Below are positions 1-8,812 of a stretch of DNA of 64,000 nt, piece after piece (position 1 is the first letter of the stretch; every line of letters begins with the position of its first letter). The position numbers and the translations under genes were made by a program. The notes beneath the pieces are model-generated. The model saw nothing but the letters and a program-made list of their open reading frames with translations, made no database searches and had not been told where the DNA came from. The DNA comes from Thermanaerovibrio velox DSM 12556 (lineage in GTDB: Bacteria; Synergistota; Synergistia; Synergistales; Synergistaceae), in assembly GCF_000237825.1 (NCBI RefSeq), contig NZ_CM001377.1:1488001-1552000 (forward strand), read 5' to 3'.

Positions 1-1
1 A

Positions 2-1378
2 TTGGACAAGTTCCTAAACCCCAACAGCCACACGATAGCCCTTGCGGAGGACAGCCCCACCCAGGGCAGGGGGCTTAAGAGCATCCTCGAAAAGGAGGGC
101 TTCAACGTCCTATGGTTTCGGGACGGACAAGAGGCCCTTGAGCACATAAAATCCATGGACCAACCTCCGTCCATCATCATATCCGACGTGGTGATGCCCA
201 GGATGGACGGGTTCGAGCTGGTGAGGAACCTAAAGTCCCATGAGGCCACCAAGAACATCCCGACGATACTGCTGACCGCCCTATCGGACCCCATAGAGGT
301 TATAAACGGCCTTAAGGCCGGGGCGGATAACTTCCTGGTGAAACCATCTTCCCCGGAGCAGATCTTGAAGCAGGTCTTCTACCTGATAAACCAGAGCAAC
401 CTGGGGGATTACGATGATTATCAGGCAAGGGTGGTCTTGGAGGTCAACTTCAGCGGCCAAGTGCATCAGATAACCGCTCATAAGATGCAGATAGTGAACC
501 TCATCTTCTCCCTCATAGACTCCTCATCCGCGTCCGCCCAGAAGCTGAGCGACCTGTTGTTCCGCCAGCAACAGCTGGAGGAGGACAGACGGACCCTGTT
601 CAACAACCTGCAGCATGTTCTAGGTTCCATGGATGACGGGATAATCGTGGTGGATCCATCGGGCCAAGCGGTCTACTCCAACTCATCCGCCCAGGCCATA
701 ATGGGTGAGGTGGGGGCGGAGGGCCTGCTGGCCTCCCTGCCCGAAGGTGAAGGGGAGATACGGTTTACCCTCCAGGACGGAAGCCCCCTGGTGCTGGACG
801 TAAAGCACTCCACGGTCTTGTGGGACGGAGTTCAGTGCCGGATGTCGGTTCTAAGGGACGTAACCGAGCTGGTGATCCTGAGGGATCAGCTCAAAACCCA
901 AGCGGTGACGGATGCCCTAACGGGCCTTTACAACCGCCGGGGGTTCACCGAGGCGGCCAGCATCGTTTTAAAGCAGGCCAAAGAGGCCTGCAAGCCCGTC
1001 TCCATGATATACATGGACCTGGACGGCTTCAAGAACGTGAACGACACGTTAGGACATCACGCGGGGGATCAGCTCCTGGAGGAGATGGCCCAGGCCATGC
1101 GCGAGTCCTTCAGATCCCAGGACCTCTTGGGGCGCATCGGGGGGGACGAGTTCGCCTGCTTCCTGCTCCACCAGGAGGGGTTAAACCCCGAGGAACTGAT
1201 ACACCGGCTGGAAGCTAGACTTACGGCCCGGCACAATGCCATATCCGTAAGCTACGGCATATCCCATGACCAGCCCGGCGGATCCAAGACGCTGGAGGAG
1301 ATGATGATAGAGGCGGACAGGGCCATGTACCAGCATAAGGAGGGCAAGAAGGCGAGCAGAATGGGAGCTTACGCTTGA
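2..1378 (+). CDS. Response regulator with PAS-like linker and GGDEF diguanylate cyclase
   Basis: Predicted to make cyclic di-GMP from two GTP under phosphorelay control. An N-terminal receiver domain (about residues 10-125) has the acidic pocket AEDS, phosphoacceptor Asp62 in ISDVVMPRMDG and Lys114. A PAS-like region spans about 195-290. The GGDEF domain begins at DALTGLYNRRG and keeps an intact GGDEF at 380-384, preceded by RSQD (371-374), which is the RxxD inhibitory I-site at the usual five-residue spacing. The frame is open to the window edge. TTG at 2 could be the start, since the receiver begins soon after it, but the true start may lie upstream. It converges with a BcsB-like gene, which suggests c-di-GMP control of surface polysaccharide; this is inference. 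Confidence 0.9.
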   Translation: MDKFLNPNSHTIALAEDSPTQGRGLKSILEKEGFNVLWFRDGQEALEHIKSMDQPPSIIISDVVMPRMDGFELVRNLKSHEATKNIPTILLTALSDPIEVINGLKAGADNFLVKPSSPEQILKQVFYLINQSNLGDYDDYQARVVLEVNFSGQVHQITAHKMQIVNLIFSLIDSSSASAQKLSDLLFRQQQLEEDRRTLFNNLQHVLGSMDDGIIVVDPSGQAVYSNSSAQAIMGEVGAEGLLASLPEGEGEIRFTLQDGSPLVLDVKHSTVLWDGVQCRMSVLRDVTELVILRDQLKTQAVTDALTGLYNRRGFTEAASIVLKQAKEACKPVSMIYMDLDGFKNVNDTLGHHAGDQLLEEMAQAMRESFRSQDLLGRIGGDEFACFLLHQEGLNPEELIHRLEARLTARHNAISVSYGISHDQPGGSKTLEEMMIEADRAMYQHKEGKKASRMGAYA

Positions 1379-1452
1379 GCCGAGGAGCTCCCCAGGTACC
1401 GCAGCGGCCAAGCCGAAGCAGCGTCTCGTCAGCGAACCAGCCGTAGGGAGCT

Positions 1453-3594
1453 TCAGCGTCGGCGACTCCGCCGCCTCCTCGTCAACAGCGTGGACTGCCG
1501 TCTTTCCCTCTTCTTGAAAAGCCGGAGCCCCGGCAAGGAGGGTTTGAAGAACACGACAAGCCCCAGGGCCACCGACGTCCCAGCCCCTCCAAGGAGGATC
1601 CAAAGGGTCCCTCCCCCCATGCCGCCAAAAGCATGATCAGAACTCTCAGGACCCTGATCGGGCTTCTGGTCGGGGCTTGGTCGGGGGGCCTCTTGAACCG
1701 GCTTCTTATCAGGCCCCTGTTGGGGGGCCTTCTGATCTGGCTTTTGATCGGGGCCCTGTTGGGAGACCTCATGACCTGACTTCTTAGATGATACATCAGG
1801 CACCTCCGGTAGGCCCAAGAGCCCCGTTGGGAGGTGAATGCTCTTAACGGCATCCACCACCGAGCCCCAAAGGGACCTCAGGCCCCCCCCTATCCCCCAG
1901 CGGAAGGGTTTGCTTAGCCCTAGGTCAACCACCTTGAGGCCGTCGGGGCCGAAGAAGAACACCTGACCGTCCTGGTTTACGTTGTTTACCTCGTAGTTGG
2001 AAAGAGCCTCGAAGGCCTCCTGAACCACCTCCACCCGGGAGGGCACCAGGACCGCAAGCCCCCCGTCAGCGGTTAAGGATTGCCCCATGACCCAAAAGGC
2101 CTCGCCAGCAAGCTTGGCCTCCACGTCCTTGCGGGGTAGCTTAAGCTGGCCGTCCTTGTACAACACGCTCAACCTGTCCTCCATGTCAGTTGGCAGGCTG
2201 TTCCCTATGAAGATGAAGAAACCATCCGGGACGTCCACGTCCTCCCCGTAGAACCGGACGTCCGGGAACACCGGGACCTCGGAAGGAAGAGAGGAACAAA
2301 GCCACCGAAAGGCCGCGAGGGCCCCCTGAAGGCCGGTCCATTTAAGATCCCGCCCCACCAGGACAGGTACCCCTTCGCTCATAAGGGCCCCCATGTCCCC
2401 AAGCATGCCATAGGCCTTGCCATAGGACATCTTGACATACGAGACCTGCAGAGAAGATGGTCCCCCAGCCCCCCGGACCACCAGCTTCAATCGGTTTTTA
2501 ACCTTAAGGTTAACCCAATCGGGAACGTAAAGGACGGCATCCACGTTGCCGTCCTCAAGCCTCTCGGAGCAGACCAGCTGGCCGTTCACGTACAGGTCGA
2601 GGGCCCCTTCTCCCCTTGCCGAAAGGGGGACCACCCCCTTGACCGATATGGACAAGCGGTCCACCACCCCTCCCCACAGGAAGAGGTCCCCGAGCTCGTA
2701 AGACCATCCTGGAGCCCAGGACCTGGAAAGCCTTTGATATTTCCAGCGGGTCCCCTTGCTGCCCCCGGAGGCCTCGGACAAGCCGGTCACCGTGGCACCC
2801 TGCATCATCCCCATCAACGTGGGGTCGAAGATCTTGGCACAAAGATCCCTCAGGGAACCCCTGGATACCCCGTTTATGAGCAGGTTCGCCCCCCCGGAGT
2901 CCAAGGTGACCCCATCCGCCTGCTGATCATCCAGCTGAACTCGCACCTTGGGGAGGAACGGCTCGGATAGCTCCTCGGAGGCCTTTATCAACACCACCCT
3001 TCCACCGGGCAAAAGACGGCTTAAGGTGCCCACCAGGGCAAAACCGGCGGAGAGTTCCTCGTCCCTAGCCTCGTTGGGCACCACCACCGCCACCCCTTCG
3101 TTGAGGGAGGCAAGCCACTGGGACACGCTCTTCGGCATCGAGAAAACCCCTTCCAAAACCAGACGGGCAGAGGTTATTTGAACCCCCGCGTCCTGAGAAG
3201 GGTCATCCCAATGCCCCCCCGAAAGGCCGGCTAAAACCCTTATCACCACCTTGGCACCCTGAAGCTTGGCCCCTGAAAGGGGTATCACCAGCCGCTTATC
3301 TCCGGAAGCCAGCCGGGAAGAGCCTATCATCACGTTCCCCAAGAACACCGAAACGGTGCCGGAAACAGCCCCCTCCGGATAGTTCAACGACAGCTCGAGC
3401 CTTGAAGGGCTCATTACCGTCCCCGAGGGCAGCGGGAACCACAGCTCCGCCTCCCCCTTAGGGCCCCCTATCGTAAGCCCTCCAGCCCCAATGGAAGGAG
3501 AGTTAATCGTCCTCTCACCTCCCCATGCGGAGGATAGAAATACACCGGTGAACACCAGAAGTGCCACCCCAAAGGACAAAAACCTGCGAAACAT
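1453..3594 (-). CDS. BcsB-like cellulose synthase regulatory subunit family protein
   Basis: A large exported, membrane-anchored protein resembling BcsB, the periplasmic carbohydrate-binding partner of cellulose-type synthases. The chosen ATG (MFRRFLSFG) follows AGGGGG; an upstream in-frame start would add ten residues. A signal peptide (FGVALLVFTGVFLSSAWG) is followed by repeated beta-rich jelly-roll-like segments such as GEAELWFPLPSG and RLELSLNYP. A Pro/Gln/Lys/Asp-rich low-complexity linker precedes one transmembrane helix (LWILLGGAGTSVALGLVVFF) and a very basic tail (KKRERR...RRRRSRRR). No BcsA-type glycosyltransferase is adjacent, so either the partner lies elsewhere or the protein works in another glycan system. 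Family assignment is moderate, by overall pattern. Confidence 0.62.
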   Translation of the reverse strand: MFRRFLSFGVALLVFTGVFLSSAWGGERTINSPSIGAGGLTIGGPKGEAELWFPLPSGTVMSPSRLELSLNYPEGAVSGTVSVFLGNVMIGSSRLASGDKRLVIPLSGAKLQGAKVVIRVLAGLSGGHWDDPSQDAGVQITSARLVLEGVFSMPKSVSQWLASLNEGVAVVVPNEARDEELSAGFALVGTLSRLLPGGRVVLIKASEELSEPFLPKVRVQLDDQQADGVTLDSGGANLLINGVSRGSLRDLCAKIFDPTLMGMMQGATVTGLSEASGGSKGTRWKYQRLSRSWAPGWSYELGDLFLWGGVVDRLSISVKGVVPLSARGEGALDLYVNGQLVCSERLEDGNVDAVLYVPDWVNLKVKNRLKLVVRGAGGPSSLQVSYVKMSYGKAYGMLGDMGALMSEGVPVLVGRDLKWTGLQGALAAFRWLCSSLPSEVPVFPDVRFYGEDVDVPDGFFIFIGNSLPTDMEDRLSVLYKDGQLKLPRKDVEAKLAGEAFWVMGQSLTADGGLAVLVPSRVEVVQEAFEALSNYEVNNVNQDGQVFFFGPDGLKVVDLGLSKPFRWGIGGGLRSLWGSVVDAVKSIHLPTGLLGLPEVPDVSSKKSGHEVSQQGPDQKPDQKAPQQGPDKKPVQEAPRPSPDQKPDQGPESSDHAFGGMGGGTLWILLGGAGTSVALGLVVFFKPSLPGLRLFKKRERRQSTLLTRRRRSRRR

Positions 3595-3662
3595 GAAAAG
3601 CCCCCTACCTGCCGGAAAGGACATCTCCGGATACGTATTAAAATACCTGTTAAGGCCAGATT

Positions 3663-3690
3663 ATTATACTCGCTATAAAGGCGGTGACAA
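3663..3690 (-). promoter_or_regulatory. Predicted sigma-70 promoter of the BcsB-like gene
   Basis: Read on the minus strand: TTGTCA (3690-3685), a 16-bp spacer, then TATAAT (3668-3663), placed about 70 bp ahead of the ATG at 3594. The -35 lies in the leader of the divergent endonuclease V gene, so the two transcription units share this 100-bp gap. Confidence 0.6.
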
Positions 3691-3694
3691 CGAT

Positions 3695-4348
3695 ATGAAG
3701 GCCCATGGAAATAATTTTTCAACCCTGTGCGAGCTTCAGCGCCAAATGGCTCAGCAGGTGGTCTTAAGCTCCCTCAAGGGTGAGATCCGGTTCATCTCCG
3801 GGGTGGATTGTTCGGAGGTCCAAGGGCGCGTAAGGGCCGCCGCGGTGCTCATGTCATGGCCTCAGCTTGAAGAGCTTGGAAGGTCCGCCTTCGAGGACGT
3901 GTGCACGGTGCCCTACGTTCCGGGGTTCCTGTCCTTTAGGGAGATGGAACCGATGATGAAGGCCCTGGAAGCCCTTAAAGGGCCGGTGGATCTTATCCTG
4001 GTGGACGGATGCGGCATAGCTCATCCACGAGGTCTCGGCATAGCAAGCCACCTGGGGGTGGCAACGGGGGTACCGTCAATTGGGGTGTCCAAGTCCCCCC
4101 TGGTGGGGTCTTTCGAGGAACCCGGAGAAGCACCCCTTTCAAGCTCCCCCCTGGTCTTTCAAGGACGCCAGGTTGGATGGGCGCTTAGAAGCCGAAAGGG
4201 CTGCAAACCCATATTCGTAAGCCCTGGGCACCTCATAGACCTTGAGGGGGCCCTAGAGACCGTCAAGATGGCCCTTCGGGGATACAAGCTGCCGGAACCA
4301 ATAAGAAGGGCCGACCGGCTGTCAAAGCTAAGGCCCCCTAAGGCTTAA
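3695..4348 (+). CDS. nfi: Endonuclease V (deoxyinosine 3' endonuclease)
   Basis: Cleaves DNA near deoxyinosine, starting repair of deaminated adenine. At 217 residues it has normal family length. Diagnostic stretches are ISGVDCSE (first metal-binding Asp), VPYVPGFLSFRE (catalytic Glu and wedge), LVDGCGIAHPRGLGIASHLG (second Asp) and the C-terminal GYKLPEPIRRAD. The usual DGHG or DGNG reads DGCG here. The ATG at 3695 was chosen because AAAGGCGG sits just upstream; the longer open frame from 3491 overlaps the divergent gene and has no family similarity. It appears to be a single-gene unit. Confidence 0.93.
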   Translation: MKAHGNNFSTLCELQRQMAQQVVLSSLKGEIRFISGVDCSEVQGRVRAAAVLMSWPQLEELGRSAFEDVCTVPYVPGFLSFREMEPMMKALEALKGPVDLILVDGCGIAHPRGLGIASHLGVATGVPSIGVSKSPLVGSFEEPGEAPLSSSPLVFQGRQVGWALRSRKGCKPIFVSPGHLIDLEGALETVKMALRGYKLPEPIRRADRLSKLRPPKA

Positions 4349-4355
4349 GCTATGC

Positions 4356-5243
4356 CTATCGGACGAACATGTAGAACACTATCCCCGCCAATACCGCAAG
4401 CACCGCGCCCCCTGCGATGATGATCATGGGCGAAGGGGCCTTGGGAGGAGGCGGCACGTCCTCCACCACCTCCTGGAACGCCTTCTTTATGCGGACGTTG
4501 CCGGAAAGCCTTAAGATCCCCACAAGCCCATCTGAAAGGTGAAGATCCACCTGGGTGCTTCCGGTCTCGGTCTTCTTCACCGATATGACCTTGGCGGACA
4601 CCACCCCGTCAAACCCGGGCAGCTTGGACTTAAAGAGGTCGTAGAAGAAGGAGTCCTCCGGGAGGGCCGCTAGAACCTCATCCCCTTCCTTCAAGCCCTG
4701 AAGTGGTATGCCCCCCACCGGATCGAGCACCGGCTGGCACGTGAGCACCACTAAGTGGGGCACCTCCGGCTTAAACCCATGATCCTGCTCTTCACCCCGG
4801 ACCCGGGCTTCCACCTCCTGCTGGCCCTTGCTCCCAAAGGCCCGCAGCTCATCCTCCGCCTCATCCGGGGATAACTCGTCCATCCTAGCCACCACAACCG
4901 CCTTCAAACCCAGGCGGTCCGCGGCGAACTTTATGAGTTCATACTCGAAGGCTTTCACGTTTCCCTGGAGCAGGGCGCGCTGAAATATCTGGCTGTCCTG
5001 AACGAACATCCTAAACTGCATCGCCCCGTAGGCCCCGAAGGATTGGTCGTCCATCCCCATGGAATCTATGAGATGAGCCCTGGACCGCCAGGGATCCGGG
5101 ACCTCCAAGTCGGACGACGTGCCCGATATCTTGATCCATATTATCCGCTTGGAGTCCCCCAATATGCAAAATGGGAAGATGAACCGCTGTCCCCTGTCGT
5201 TCTTGCCGTCCACAATGCCGCTTATGACCGCGTAGTCGGGCAC
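4356..5243 (-). CDS. Unknown C-terminally anchored membrane protein, paralogue of the 48746-49801 protein
   Basis: I do not recognise a named family. The protein has about 295 residues, no signal peptide, a mixed alpha/beta body, and a Pro-rich hinge (PPPPKAPSP) leading to one C-terminal transmembrane helix (MIIIAGGAVLAVLAGIVFYMFV), so most of it should face the cytoplasm. The middle part has LTCQPVLDPVGGIPLQGLKEGDEV, which matches VRPCVDPINGVALSLMRPGDPV in the protein at 48746-49801. N-terminal parts also correspond (GQRFIFPFCILGD against KYRVLWAVFPMGD). GTG at 5243 was chosen because AGGGGG lies eight bases upstream; GTG at 5252 abuts the ribosome site. It converges with nfi, leaving a seven-base gap. 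Confidence 0.8.
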   Translation of the reverse strand: MPDYAVISGIVDGKNDRGQRFIFPFCILGDSKRIIWIKISGTSSDLEVPDPWRSRAHLIDSMGMDDQSFGAYGAMQFRMFVQDSQIFQRALLQGNVKAFEYELIKFAADRLGLKAVVVARMDELSPDEAEDELRAFGSKGQQEVEARVRGEEQDHGFKPEVPHLVVLTCQPVLDPVGGIPLQGLKEGDEVLAALPEDSFFYDLFKSKLPGFDGVVSAKVISVKKTETGSTQVDLHLSDGLVGILRLSGNVRIKKAFQEVVEDVPPPPKAPSPMIIIAGGAVLAVLAGIVFYMFVR

Positions 5244-5335
5244 CTGCAGCACCCCCTGATCTTTCTATGTATCTATATATTACAGGCACTGGCGGGATTT
5301 TAGCACCCCTAAATTCCTCCAATGGGGTGATCTTT

Positions 5336-5363
5336 TTAACAACCCAGGGTTATGAAGTAAAAT
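5336..5363 (+). promoter_or_regulatory. Predicted promoter of the CoA-disulfide reductase-like gene
   Basis: TTAACA (5336-5341), a 16-bp spacer and TAAAAT (5358-5363), each one base from consensus, about 50 bp before the ATG at 5414. Confidence 0.5.
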
Positions 5364-5413
5364 GACTTCAGCACGATCCAAAGACCAGGCAGAACGGCCA
5401 GGGGGTGAAGGAC

Positions 5414-6766
5414 ATGACAAGAAAGGTGGTCGTCATAGGAGCTGACGCGGCGGGCATGAGCGCCGCTTCGCAGTTAAGGAGGCTGGACCGCCACGTGGAG
5501 ATACTGGTCTTTGAAAGGGGGCATTACACCTCCTACTCCGCCTGCGGCATCCCCTACCTGGTGGGAGGTCTCATCAAGGATCCTGGCAGGCTCATATCCA
5601 GAACCCCTGATGATTTCGCCTCCATGGGCATCAATGTGCGCACCAGATCAGAGGTGACCGGGATAGATACCGTTTCCAGGACCGTGGAGGTGCTGGAATT
5701 GGATACCGGGAGGACCTACCATGAGCCCTACGACCAACTGCTCATAGCCACCGGCGCCAAACCCATAAAGCCTCAGGTGGAGGGGATAGACACCCCCGGT
5801 GTCTTCGGGGTGAACACCCTGGACAGCGGCATTGAGCTTCTCAAGGCGGTGGAGGAGCGCCGTCCCCGCAAGGCAGTGATAATAGGAGGAGGTTACATAG
5901 GCCTGGAGGTGGCGGAGGCCTTGAACTGCCATCGAGGCCTTGACGTAACGGTGGTCGAGAGGGCTCCGACCGTGATGGGGACCCTTGACCAGGACATGGG
6001 GAAGCTGGTGGGGGAGGCCCTTTTGGACGTGGGAGTGAAGCTCAAGACCAACGAGGCCCTGCGGGCGGTGGAAGGACACCAAGGTTGGGTGAAGGGCGTT
6101 TGGACCGACCAAGGGTTCATCGAGGCAGATATTGTGGTCTTGGGGCTTGGGGTGGCTCCCAACTCCGACCTGGCCCAGAGGTCCCGCATACCCTTGGGCT
6201 TCAGGAACTCCATAGAGGTGGACCTTAGGATGCGCACCCCCGTGGAGGGGATCTGGGCCGCCGGGGACTGCGCCCAGAACTTCCACATGATAACCCGTAA
6301 GCCCTTCTACGTGGCCATGGGCACGTCGGCCAACAAGATGGGCCGGGTGGCGGGGCTCAATCTCGCGGGAAGGGACTACCTGTTCCAGGGGGTAATGGGG
6401 ACCGCGGTGTGCAAGATATGCAAGTACGAGGTGGCGAGGACCGGGCTCTCGGAAAGGGAGGTCTCCGAGGCGGGGATCGACGCGGTTTCCGCGGTCATAA
6501 CCGATGAGACCCGGGCGGGCTACTACCCCGGCTCCGGTGACATAACCGTAAAGCTAACAGCCCGGAAGGACACCGGCGCCGTCATAGGGGGACAGATAGT
6601 GGGGGTCGAAGGCGCAGCAAAGCGCATCGACGTCATCGCCACCGCCATAAGGGGCGGCCTCACCGCGGAAGACCTGGTGAACATGGACCTAAGCTACGCC
6701 CCCCCGTTCTCCCCCGTATGGGACCCCGTTCAGGTGGCCACAAGGGCCCTGCTGAAGCTCCTGTAA
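5414..6766 (+). CDS. CoA-disulfide reductase / NADH oxidase family flavoprotein
   Basis: A FAD-dependent pyridine nucleotide-disulfide oxidoreductase of the single-cysteine branch, which reduces CoA disulfide, oxygen or polysulfide with NAD(P)H. It has an N-terminal FAD site (VVVIGADAAGMSAA), the redox Cys44 in YSACGIPYLVGG, a second NAD(P)H dinucleotide fold (AVIIGGGYIGLEVAEAL), the FAD-binding GIWAAGDCAQ, and a C-terminal dimerisation domain ending in a typical PPFSPVWDPV. At 450 residues it is full length. ATG at 5414 follows AGGGGGTG at good spacing; GTG at 5405 is too close. Family is clear; exact substrate (O2 detoxification, CoA redox or sulfur reduction) cannot be decided. It stands alone ahead of apbE. 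Confidence 0.9.
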   Translation: MTRKVVVIGADAAGMSAASQLRRLDRHVEILVFERGHYTSYSACGIPYLVGGLIKDPGRLISRTPDDFASMGINVRTRSEVTGIDTVSRTVEVLELDTGRTYHEPYDQLLIATGAKPIKPQVEGIDTPGVFGVNTLDSGIELLKAVEERRPRKAVIIGGGYIGLEVAEALNCHRGLDVTVVERAPTVMGTLDQDMGKLVGEALLDVGVKLKTNEALRAVEGHQGWVKGVWTDQGFIEADIVVLGLGVAPNSDLAQRSRIPLGFRNSIEVDLRMRTPVEGIWAAGDCAQNFHMITRKPFYVAMGTSANKMGRVAGLNLAGRDYLFQGVMGTAVCKICKYEVARTGLSEREVSEAGIDAVSAVITDETRAGYYPGSGDITVKLTARKDTGAVIGGQIVGVEGAAKRIDVIATAIRGGLTAEDLVNMDLSYAPPFSPVWDPVQVATRALLKLL

Positions 6767-6812
6767 CCGTCATTCAACCACAAGGTCCCTATGCTGTGGT
6801 AGGATCTTCCCT

Positions 6813-7877
6813 ATGAGGAGATCCTACCGCTTTTTACTCACGTCCCTTATCATAACCGCTTCCATCATCTGGGCCGTTCGGGCGGTTCACACCGGCCTTC
6901 CAAGGGAAGGACAGTCGGAGTTCTTCGCCATGAACACCTTGATGAGGATACGGCTTGAGGCCCCAGACCCCGAGGGCGTCCTGGCTCGATGTGAGTCCAC
7001 GGTGAGACGCATAGAAAGCCTCACCTCCGCCCACCTGGACTCCTCGGAGGTATCCACCCTGTCGAGGACCGGGGAGATATCACCCTCGGACCCGGTGCGG
7101 CGGGTACTGCGAACCGCCTTGGATGTGGCGAGGGACTCTAAGGGATCGTTCGATCCCACCATAGGGGCCCTCACGTCCCTGTGGCAGATAGGCACCCCAA
7201 ACGCACGGGTGCCAAGGCCTGAGGAGATAGCAAGGGCGATAAGGCAGGTGGACTACAAGGGGCTTTCGGAGTCCCGGGACGGCAGGTTTCACTTGAGGTC
7301 CGGGCAGAAGCTGGACCTCGGCGGGATAGCTAAGGGCTTCGCCGGGGACGTCCTTGCGGATGAGCTCGGGACCATGGGGGTTAAACGGGCGGTACTGGAC
7401 CTTGGGGGGAACGTGGTGGTCCTGGGCAGCCCCGACAGGGGGCCTTGGAGGATAGGGGTACAGCACCCCACTTCCCCCCGGGGGACCCTCTTGGGCATCC
7501 TGGAGCTTGAGGGGCCCAGGGCGGCGGTGGTGACCTCCGGGGTTTACGAGAGGTTCCTTGAGGTGAACGGCCGAAGGTACCACCACATCTTGAATCCCAA
7601 GACCGGCTATCCCGCCCAATCGGGGCTTCTTTCGGTCACGGTGGTATCGCATTCCTCCACCGCCGCCGACGCCTTGAGCACCGCCCTCTTCGTGGAGGGC
7701 CCAAAGAAGGGACAAGAGCTGCTCAAAAGGTACAATGCCCTGGCCCTGTTCGTTACTACGGACCGCAGGATCCTTATAAGCCCCGGGCTGATCGGACGGT
7801 TCTACCTTAAGGACCCTTCGTTCCGGGTGGAGCCTCTGGGCTCCGGAGGGGCGCAAAGGGGAGGGAAAGGGCCATAG
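6813..7877 (+). CDS. apbE: FAD:protein FMN transferase (ApbE)
   Basis: Transfers FMN from FAD to a Thr in target proteins, such as RnfG and RnfD of the Rnf complex. An N-terminal membrane segment (FLLTSLIITASIIWAV) suggests an extracytoplasmic enzyme. Family motifs present are SFDPTIGAL, KLDLGGIAKGFAGD, VVTSGVYERF and HHILNPKTGYPAQSGL followed by STAADALSTALFV. Length (354 residues) is normal. It lies 46 bp after the flavoprotein gene and starts a three-gene + strand group with a NusG-II protein and a Gx transporter, which converges on the Rnf operon; ApbE and these partners commonly travel with Rnf. Confidence 0.95.
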   Translation: MRRSYRFLLTSLIITASIIWAVRAVHTGLPREGQSEFFAMNTLMRIRLEAPDPEGVLARCESTVRRIESLTSAHLDSSEVSTLSRTGEISPSDPVRRVLRTALDVARDSKGSFDPTIGALTSLWQIGTPNARVPRPEEIARAIRQVDYKGLSESRDGRFHLRSGQKLDLGGIAKGFAGDVLADELGTMGVKRAVLDLGGNVVVLGSPDRGPWRIGVQHPTSPRGTLLGILELEGPRAAVVTSGVYERFLEVNGRRYHHILNPKTGYPAQSGLLSVTVVSHSSTAADALSTALFVEGPKKGQELLKRYNALALFVTTDRRILISPGLIGRFYLKDPSFRVEPLGSGGAQRGGKGP

Positions 7878-7900
7878 CGGGGAGGAAGCTGGACCGCTGG

Positions 7901-8254
7901 GTGGCGGCGGTCATAATACTAGTGAGCCTAGGTGCCCTGGCGGCAAGGCACTTGCTGAGCCATGGGGGGCAAACGGCAACCCTCGAGATATCCTCACCGT
8001 CGGTAAAAAAGATCATCCCCCTGGATGGTTCTTTCAACGGCACAATAATGATCAGGGCGGAGGATGGGGGGTTTAACTTGGTGGAGGTCCGAGGGAAAGC
8101 CGCCAGGGTTAAGGACGCCGACTGCCCCGATCGGTTGTGCGTAAGACAGGGGTGGCTGTCCAAACCGGGGGATCAGGCGGTATGTCTTCCCCACCGGCTG
8201 GTGGTCCGCATAAGGGGGGATCGGGAGGAGGAGGTTCATGGGATATCCCAGTAG
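7901..8254 (+). CDS. NusG domain II-containing small membrane protein
   Basis: A short protein with one N-terminal helix (AAVIILVSLGALAARHLL) and a small extracytoplasmic beta domain of the NusG_II type, including DADCPDRLCVRQGWLSKPGDQAVCLPHRLVV with a Cys-rich core. Such proteins are regular neighbours of rnf genes, but their function is unproven. The start is uncertain: GTG at 7901 lacks a well-spaced ribosome site, while CTG at 7889, just after GGGGAGG, would give the more usual basic lead-in LDRW. It sits 23 bp after apbE and overlaps the next gene by 17 bp, so the three are probably cotranscribed. Confidence 0.78.
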   Translation: MAAVIILVSLGALAARHLLSHGGQTATLEISSPSVKKIIPLDGSFNGTIMIRAEDGGFNLVEVRGKAARVKDADCPDRLCVRQGWLSKPGDQAVCLPHRLVVRIRGDREEEVHGISQ

Positions 8255-8759
8255 ACGGGTGACCCTTGACGGTCTGCTGCTAGGGGCCGCGGTATGCGTA
8301 AACGTGCTGGAGGGCCTTTTCCCATACCCATTACCGGGGGTTAAGCTGGGGCTTCCAAACGCCCTGGGGCTCGCCGCCTTCGCCCTTTGGGGCTTCAAGG
8401 ACGCGGCGCTGGTGTCCCTGGGGAGGGTTTTGTTGTCGGGGCTCCTCTTCTCCGGTTTCGGCCTGTCGTTCCTGTGTTCTCTTGCGGGGGTCCTAGGGGC
8501 CCTCGGGGTCCTAGGCGTTATGGGCCGCATGTGGCCCGAGAGGCTCTCCTTGAGGGGGCTGGCCCAAGCTCAGGCCCTGGCTTTCAACCTGGCCCAGCTG
8601 TGGGTGGCATCCAGGGCGGTGAGCTCCTTTCACCTGTTCCTCTCATACCTTCCGATCATGGGCATATCCTCCATCCTCACCGGTTTCGCCACGGGGACGA
8701 TGGCGGAGTGGCTCTGCCAAAAGATCAAGGGGACGGAGGTACCCCCCCCATCCCCTTGA
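8238..8759 (+). CDS. Gx transporter family protein (heptaprenyl diphosphate synthase component I-like)
   Basis: A hydrophobic protein of 173 residues with about five membrane helices, resembling the Gx transporter / Hpre_diP_synt_I family (LEGLFPYPLPGVKLGLPNALGLAAFALWGFKDAAL is typical). Despite the database name it is probably an ECF-like membrane protein rather than a prenyl synthase. Genes of this family often follow NusG-II genes beside rnf or prenyltransferase genes. ATG at 8238 is preceded by GGAGGAGG inside the end of the upstream gene. It ends 53 bp from the convergent rnfB. Confidence 0.82.
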   Translation: MGYPSRRVTLDGLLLGAAVCVNVLEGLFPYPLPGVKLGLPNALGLAAFALWGFKDAALVSLGRVLLSGLLFSGFGLSFLCSLAGVLGALGVLGVMGRMWPERLSLRGLAQAQALAFNLAQLWVASRAVSSFHLFLSYLPIMGISSILTGFATGTMAEWLCQKIKGTEVPPPSP

Positions 8760-8812
8760 GATCTTCTTGCTGCTCAAAAGCCCTTGATGCTTGATCGCCG
8801 CGGCTAACGGGG

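Noticed and set aside
6770-6800. Hairpin ACCACA/TGTGGT between the flavoprotein gene and apbE as a terminator
   Set aside because: Only six pairs with a 12-base loop and no T-tract.
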